Position numbers and translations under genes: made by a program. A stretch of DNA of 64,000 nucleotides from Fallopia convolvulus (taxonomy: Eukaryota > Streptophyta > Magnoliopsida > Caryophyllales > Polygonaceae). The stretch is from assembly GCA_964016875.1 (NCBI GenBank), contig OZ024735.1, positions 1,914,469 to 1,978,468 on the forward strand, read 5' to 3'. The notes under the pieces are model-generated. The model saw only the letters and a list, made by a program, of their open reading frames with translations. It was not told the DNA's origin and searched no databases. Positions 59,040 to 64,000 of this stretch are shown piece by piece. Within the stretch, counting starts at the first letter, position 1. Each line of letters starts with the position of its first letter.

Positions 59040-62000
59040 GAAAAGAGTGTTGCAACACGTCGACTGGTTCCTAGGTTAAGATAGCGAATCACCATCTTCC
59101 CATTCAACAAGCCATTCGGATCGAGTCTTCCCATTTATCAATACATCACGAGCAGCTGTAGCACGCAGAGGGCGAGAAATAGGCATGTCATACAAGAATT
59201 CGGCCGGTAATGTAGTGGGAGCAATTGGCGACCCATCCGGAACAAATGGCTTAAGTAAGGACACATGAAAAACATTGTGAATTCAGGCTGAGGCGGGAAG
59301 CTCTAAACGATAAGCAACCGGACCAATACGCTCCAAGATTTTAAAAGGTTCGTAAAAGCGGTGAGCAAGCTTGGCAGAAAGAGGTCGACTCACCGAATGT
59401 TGACAGTAAGGCTGGAGTTTTAAGAGGACGTGATCACCAACCTGAAACTCAACGTCCTTTCGATGCTTATTAGCTTGTGAGGACATTCGCTGCTGCATCT
59501 TCGTGAGATTAGACCGAATCAAGTCAAGAACCTGCTCACGATCGCGAATGGCTTCCGTGGCCGACGAAGGAGGTCCCATTGATAAAGTTGCTCGTGCAAT
59601 TGGGGGTGCCTCACGTTCATACAAAGATTTGAACGGTGACATCCCCAATCCTTCATGAAACATAGAATTCAAAGCTAGCTCAGCCCAAGGTAAGAAATCG
59701 AACCAGCGGCGGGGACGGCCCTGCGTAAAGGCACGCAGGTACTGCTCTAAACTGCGGTTCTTGACTTCCGTCTGACCGTCAGTTTGAGGATGGTAAGCCG
59801 TACTATGATGGAGTTTAGTGCCACTAAGGCGATGCAACTCTGACCAGAAAGTACTGCGAAATACAGGATCCCTATCGGATAAAATAGATGCCGGAATGCC
59901 ATGTAATTTCACCAATGTATCAAAGAACACGGCTGCCACTTTCGGGGCATCAAACGAAGGCCCTAGAGCGGCAAATGTGAACATTTAGACAGCCGATCAA
60001 TGACCACGAAGATCGTGGTATGTCCACGAGACGGAGGCAAACCGACAATAAAATCCATAGACATGTCGTCCCACACTTGTTGAGGCACAAGCAGAGGCTG
60101 AATTAGCCCGGCAGGCTTGCTTGTGCTATACTTGGTGGACTGGCAAATGAGGCAAGAATCGACGAAACGCTTCACATCAGCGTGCATACCCTTCCGAAAG
60201 AAAACCTCAACGACGCGACGGAATGTGCGATCGACGCTGGGATGGCCAGCACTAGGCGATGCATGGAATTCAACTAGAATTTCGGCTTTGATCGGGGACG
60301 ATGCTCCGACCACCAAACGATGGCCAAAATACAGGATTCCGTCATGCACTTGAAATGGGGTGGTTAACGTACCATTAGCGGCGGCTGCATGCCACTCTTT
60401 CAAATCATCAAGAACTGTATTCTCATGACGAAGTCGCTGCAGTAGATCTTGGAGTGGTGCCCAAAATGACAAAAATTGGTGGAGAGTGGCGGTGTCATCA
60501 ATCATACACCAAGATAGGGCGTCAACTACCCTGTTACTAGCGTCGGATTTATACTCAATATGGAATTTATAACCCATCAACTTCCGAATAAAGAATTGTT
60601 GATCTGGTGTCTGAATAACCTGCGTTAGGAGTTCTTTAAGGCTCTTGTGATCGCTGCGGATTAAGAACTCTCGACCCAGCAAATACTGACGCCATTTCTG
60701 AACCGCGGAAACAATGGCGAAAAGTTCTCTATGATAAGCGGACGAACCCTTGCGCCGAACACCTAATTTTTCACTGAAGAAAGAAAGAGGGCGATCATGT
60801 TGTAATAAGACAACGCCGACGCCATCATCGGACGGGTCAGTTTCCACGACAAACTGCTTGGAAAAATCTGGAAGCTGTAAAATTGGCGGCCTCATCATTG
60901 TCTCTTTGAGGCGTTAAAAGCTGTATCAGCGGCTTCAGACCAAACAAACTTGTCTTATTGTAAGAGATCAGTCAACGGTGCAACAAGCAAAGCATAATTG
61001 CGGATGAACTTTCTGTAATAACCGGTAAGACCCAGAAAACCACGTAGCTGGTTACCAGATTGAGGAGTCGGCCAGTCAGCCATAGCGGAAAGTTTAGCAG
61101 GATCAGCTAATAATTGCCCGGCAGTCACAATATGGCCTAAGTATTCCACCTTAGTTGTGCTGAAAGAACATTTAGACCCTTTGACAAAGAAATGATTACC
61201 GTGAAGGATCTGCAAGACTGTATCAAGGTGAGAAAAACGGGCAGCAACTGAGGTACTGTATATCAGAATATCATCAAAGAAGAAAATTACAAAATTGCGC
61301 AGATACTAAGCAAATAAATTATTCATTGCTGCCTGAAACATTGATGGCGCATTAGTTAGGCCGAAAGGCATAACTAAAAATTCAAAGTGACCGTCATGGG
61401 TACGAAAAGCAGTCTTATAAATATCGGAAGAGTGCATCCGAATCTAATGATATCTAGAACGTAAATCTAGTTTAGTAAAAATAACAGCCTGTCCTAGCTC
61501 ATCAAATAATTCATCAGCTGTAGGAATAGGAAACTTATCTGCGACTTTAATATTATTAAGGGCGCGGTAGTTGATGCAGAAACGGAAGCTACCGTCCTTC
61601 TTGTTGACCAGAAGTGCCGGAGAAGAAAACGGGCTAGTGCTGTGACGGATTATCCCTTGATCAAGCATAATTTGAACCCGTCGTTCAATTTCGGATTTCT
61701 GAAAATAGGGATAACGATAAGGCCAGACGTTTACCGGTTTGGAACCGGACTGAAGATGAATACGGTGGTCCCATGTGCGTTGTGGTGGCAGTCCAACCGA
61801 CACCTGAAACACAACAGAGTGATGCTGAAGTGTCTCTCGTATATCCAGAAGCAAGTCAGATGGGAAATCAGAGGACTCGGCCGTTGAAGCTGGTGGCAAA
61901 CTGAGAATCTCAAAGCATTCAGCAATCCCGTCAAAAGCACATAGAGAGTGTAACTCATGCATAGAAATGGGTTTCGGCGAATGCCGATCACCTTGTAAGA

Positions 62001-62526
62001 ATACTGTCTTATCGTTCCAGGAAAATTGCATAGTCAGCTTCGCATAATCATGAGCAACTGTACCCAGTGTCTGTAACCACTGGACACCTAGAACGATCGG
62101 TGGGCCATGAACTGCCAATACATAGAGATCCAAAGAGAAATGATGACCGTGTAATTCAATAGTGGTGGCTGGGCATTGATGCGTACATAATAAGTAGGCG
62201 TCGTTCCCAACAAAGACACGAAATGGCGTAATAGCAGTTAGAGGCAACTGTAACTGTTCCACCAAATCAGGATGGATAAAATTATGTGTGCTGCCACCAT
62301 CAATAAGAACTTGGACCTGTGTGCCGTTAATCAGTCCTCCCAGCCATAAAGAGCGCGGGTTTGGAAGGCCTTCCATCGAATGAATGCTCGAAATATCGCC
62401 GGTGACGGCTAACTCTTCAGTGATATCATCAGTTTCTTCATCGTCACTTTCATCACAGCTTAATAAAGCTAAGAAACGAGGCATACAGCGAGGGCCCCGA
62501 TGGTACCTCTCATCATAATTCCAACA
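59040..62526 (-). pseudogene. Gypsy pol: zinc knuckle, protease, RT, RNase H, integrase, chromodomain
   Basis: A zinc knuckle at 62526-62485 reads CWNYDERYHRGPRC, with the second Cys changed to Tyr. The protease motif VLIDGGSTHNFI has Gly where DSG is usual. The RT (61900-60960) holds FVNKKDGSFRFCI-like and FFFDDILI boxes. RNase H (60880-60510) has ETDPSDDGVG and RSDHKSL. The integrase has an HHCC finger (EFHASPSAGH...CLICQ) at about 60270-60130 and Asp/Asp/Glu in MDFIVGLP, SDRDPVF and GQTEVKN. A chromodomain remnant (SEWLVEWEDGDSL, then EPVDVLQ) ends near 59040. Stops include 61446, 61308, 60957 and 59285. Frameshifts lie near 60900, 59970 and 59070. The protein cannot be made whole. Confidence 0.85.
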
Positions 62527-62699
62527 TAAACCTTTTTAGTGCGTTCCTCACATTCAACAATAGAAAGGCGTTTAATTGGAAGAGCTGAGAAATTACCGTT
62601 CGAATTAGGAGGCTGTGGAGGGGCGGCCGTAGAGGTCGAAGGAGGCACCGACGCAGCCGGTGTCGAGCTGCCGGGTTTGTAGCCCCCGGAATTCCATTG

Positions 62700-63657
62700 T
62701 CACCGAGAATTGGTATTCCATTGCGAAGTGGTGTCGCTGAAAGAGGCTTCCAATTCCCGTGCTAGAGCAAACGCTTGAGACAAGGATGCCGAATTTCGTA
62801 AATTCAGCTCGCGTCTCATCGGTTGTTTCAGCCCGACTTTGAATAAAGAGATTAGCGTGGGTTCCAACAACCCCTGAACGTTATTAAGCAAGGTCTCAAA
62901 TTCCGTCTGATAGTCAAGAACGGATGTCCGCTGTTGAAGCTTGGCCAAGAGACCTACATAATCTTCATAATGGTGTGGATTGAAGCGTTGTTGAACGGAC
63001 AACAAAAAAGCAGGCCTGTCGCTCCACAATTATTATGGAGCTGATATCGAAGCCAGTCAGATGTCGGATGATCAAATAACATTCCGACTAAACGTAAGCG
63101 ATCCTGATCTGTAGTAGAAAAATAATCGAAGTAAGCCTGAACCTTAAATATCCACCCTTTCGGGTCCGGGCCATTGAATTTCGGGGCATCATTTCGGATT
63201 TTCGAGGTATTGTCATGGCTCGGTGGTGCGCGAACCACGACGGCCTGCTGCAGATTAGGGTTGTGAGACACGAAGTTTTGCACCCCATGCGCGGGATCGA
63301 TTGCAGGTGGCACGGCTGGCGGCGCATTAGGGTTCCTCGGCACGAGTTGGTGCGTTGTGAGGGCAGCGTCGTTCATGGCCTGCGCTGGTGGTATAGCCTG
63401 GTGAGCTGCAACCGCGGGGCAGCCACAACAAACGCAGGATTAGGGTTAGCGTTCACAGCGGCGGTCGGATTGTGGTGTTGATTGAGGATGTCAAAGACGT
63501 TATCGTTCCGGCGGCGATTGACTTCCTGAGCGCTACAGACTTGCGCCGCGTCCTGGTGGATGTTCTGTACATCCGTCGTCAATTGGAACAACATATCACG
63601 GAGCTCGGCCATTTTGGGTTGACCTTGATCGCCGACGACTCCATCTGTCGGATTCAT
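62700..63657 (-). pseudogene. Gypsy gag, three frames
   Basis: The likely start is ATG 63657 (MNPTDGVVGDQGQPKMAELR), 24 bases inside the LTR edge. The frame shifts near 63375 and again near 63000. The middle piece has the gag core (PKFNGPDPKGWIFKVQAYF, then DWLRYQ). The last piece has SVQQRFNPHHYEDYVGLLAK and LDYQTEFETLLN, typical of the plant gypsy capsid domain, and ends at 62700. A further 1-base loss separates it from the zinc knuckle. Confidence 0.8.
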
Positions 63658-63681
63658 GGTGTTCGAGATGAAAGCACCAGT
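63658..63681 (-). other. Primer-binding-site region next to the 5' LTR
   Basis: Directly inside the LTR the - strand reads ACTGGTGCTTTCATCTCGAA. It is not the common initiator-Met primer site (TGGTATCAGAGC), and I cannot name the tRNA from sequence alone. Confidence 0.45.
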
Positions 63682-64000
63682 TGATACAAGCCCGGTGTGG
63701 ATTCGTATCGAGCCCTTGTTGGTCAAGGGTTTGAGCGGAGTCCGATGTGGTCTCCAACTCCCAAAAATGACAAAAGAGAGAACAATAGATAATTAGGGCA
63801 AATTATATCTTGATTAATTTTTTAGGAGGACAAGATAAGAGTATATAAAGGTAAGCCCTAACGGTTCAAAAAAGGCGTCCCGGGAAAGAACCGTAAAGAA
63901 AACCCGAGAAGAGAGTAAAAACTCTAGTTTATAAAAATTACACTTTTAATTAAAATATAAAAATAACAAATAATTAATCGTCATATCGTCTTGGACGACG
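63682..64000 (-). repeat. 5' LTR of the gypsy element, cut by the window edge
   Basis: It starts TGATACAAGCCCGG and matches 58633-58951 throughout. About 40 bases should lie beyond 64000. Confidence 0.9.

Larger units (their letters stand above)
58633..64000 (-). mobile_element. Ty3/gypsy retrotransposon (chromovirus, Reina-like), decayed, runs off the window
   Basis: Two LTRs in the same orientation enclose gag and pol on the - strand in the order gag, protease, RT, RNase H, integrase, chromodomain. Integrase after RNase H defines Ty3/gypsy. The C-terminal chromodomain and the compact size (about 5.4 kb with LTRs of about 360 bases) fit Reina-type chromoviruses. The five bases before the left LTR are GTGAC; the right flank is outside the window. 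Several frameshifts and stops make it non-autonomous. Confidence 0.9.

Noticed and set aside
1..64000. CRISPR arrays, bacterial operons, prophage
   Set aside because: Introns, plant gene families and plant transposons throughout; no regularly spaced short repeats with unique spacers were seen.

Overview
The window is nuclear DNA of a flowering plant, most likely a eudicot. Genes are intron-containing with GT-AG junctions, F-box and B3 genes are present, intergenic DNA is AT-rich, and there is a dense, nested load of plant transposable elements (MULE, Helitron, hAT, PIF/Harbinger, Stowaway, LINE, Ty3/gypsy, solo LTRs). An asterid such as a Lamiales species would fit, but that is an impression, not a demonstration. 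No rRNA, CRISPR or organellar block is seen.

Left third (1-20556): an accessory gene cluster, all on the + strand. Two tandem copies of a three-exon F-box gene of the At2g35280/At1g67623 type (800-1753 intact; 10211-11164 with an early frameshift) lie in a duplicated block of about 2 kb. Between and after them stand four F-box/FBA-like genes (3729, 12095, 14608 and 17024). Three are broken by stops or frameshifts and one, 17024-18163 (379 aa), is intact. A small spliced B3-domain gene follows (18973-19751), then a textbook Helitron 3' terminus (hairpin plus CTAG) at 20527-20556. The 3' flank of the intact F-box gene resembles the sequence just inside that terminus, so Helitrons may have helped to spread this cluster.

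Middle (20557-39041): AT-rich transposon territory. A MULE with long terminal inverted repeats and a near-perfect 9-bp target duplication (24456-30620) carries a five-exon mudrA-type transposase of 868 codon positions on the - strand. It also carries two exon pieces that read like a SCAB (stomatal closure-related actin-binding) protein. The MULE appears nested in an older MULE-like element (about 23950-34390) whose right half is filled with dispersed TGAACC motifs and holds a tRNA-like relic. A Stowaway MITE and a 5'-truncated LINE with a 12-bp target duplication follow.

Right part (39042-64000): one conserved single-copy-looking gene, a DUF3527 protein (- strand, 39999-42436, with a 5' UTR intron). 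Beyond it lies a chain of datable insertions: Stowaway, two solo LTRs with perfect 5-bp duplications, a MULE-derived MITE with a perfect 9-bp duplication, a 298-bp tandem array, an LTR remnant, an hAT element, a PIF/Harbinger derivative, and a decayed chromovirus-type Ty3/gypsy element (- strand) running off the right edge.

A recurring theme is decay by C-to-T change: many stops in the F-box pseudogenes and the gypsy pol sit where CAG, CAA, CGA or TGG codons are expected, as deamination of methylated cytosine would produce.
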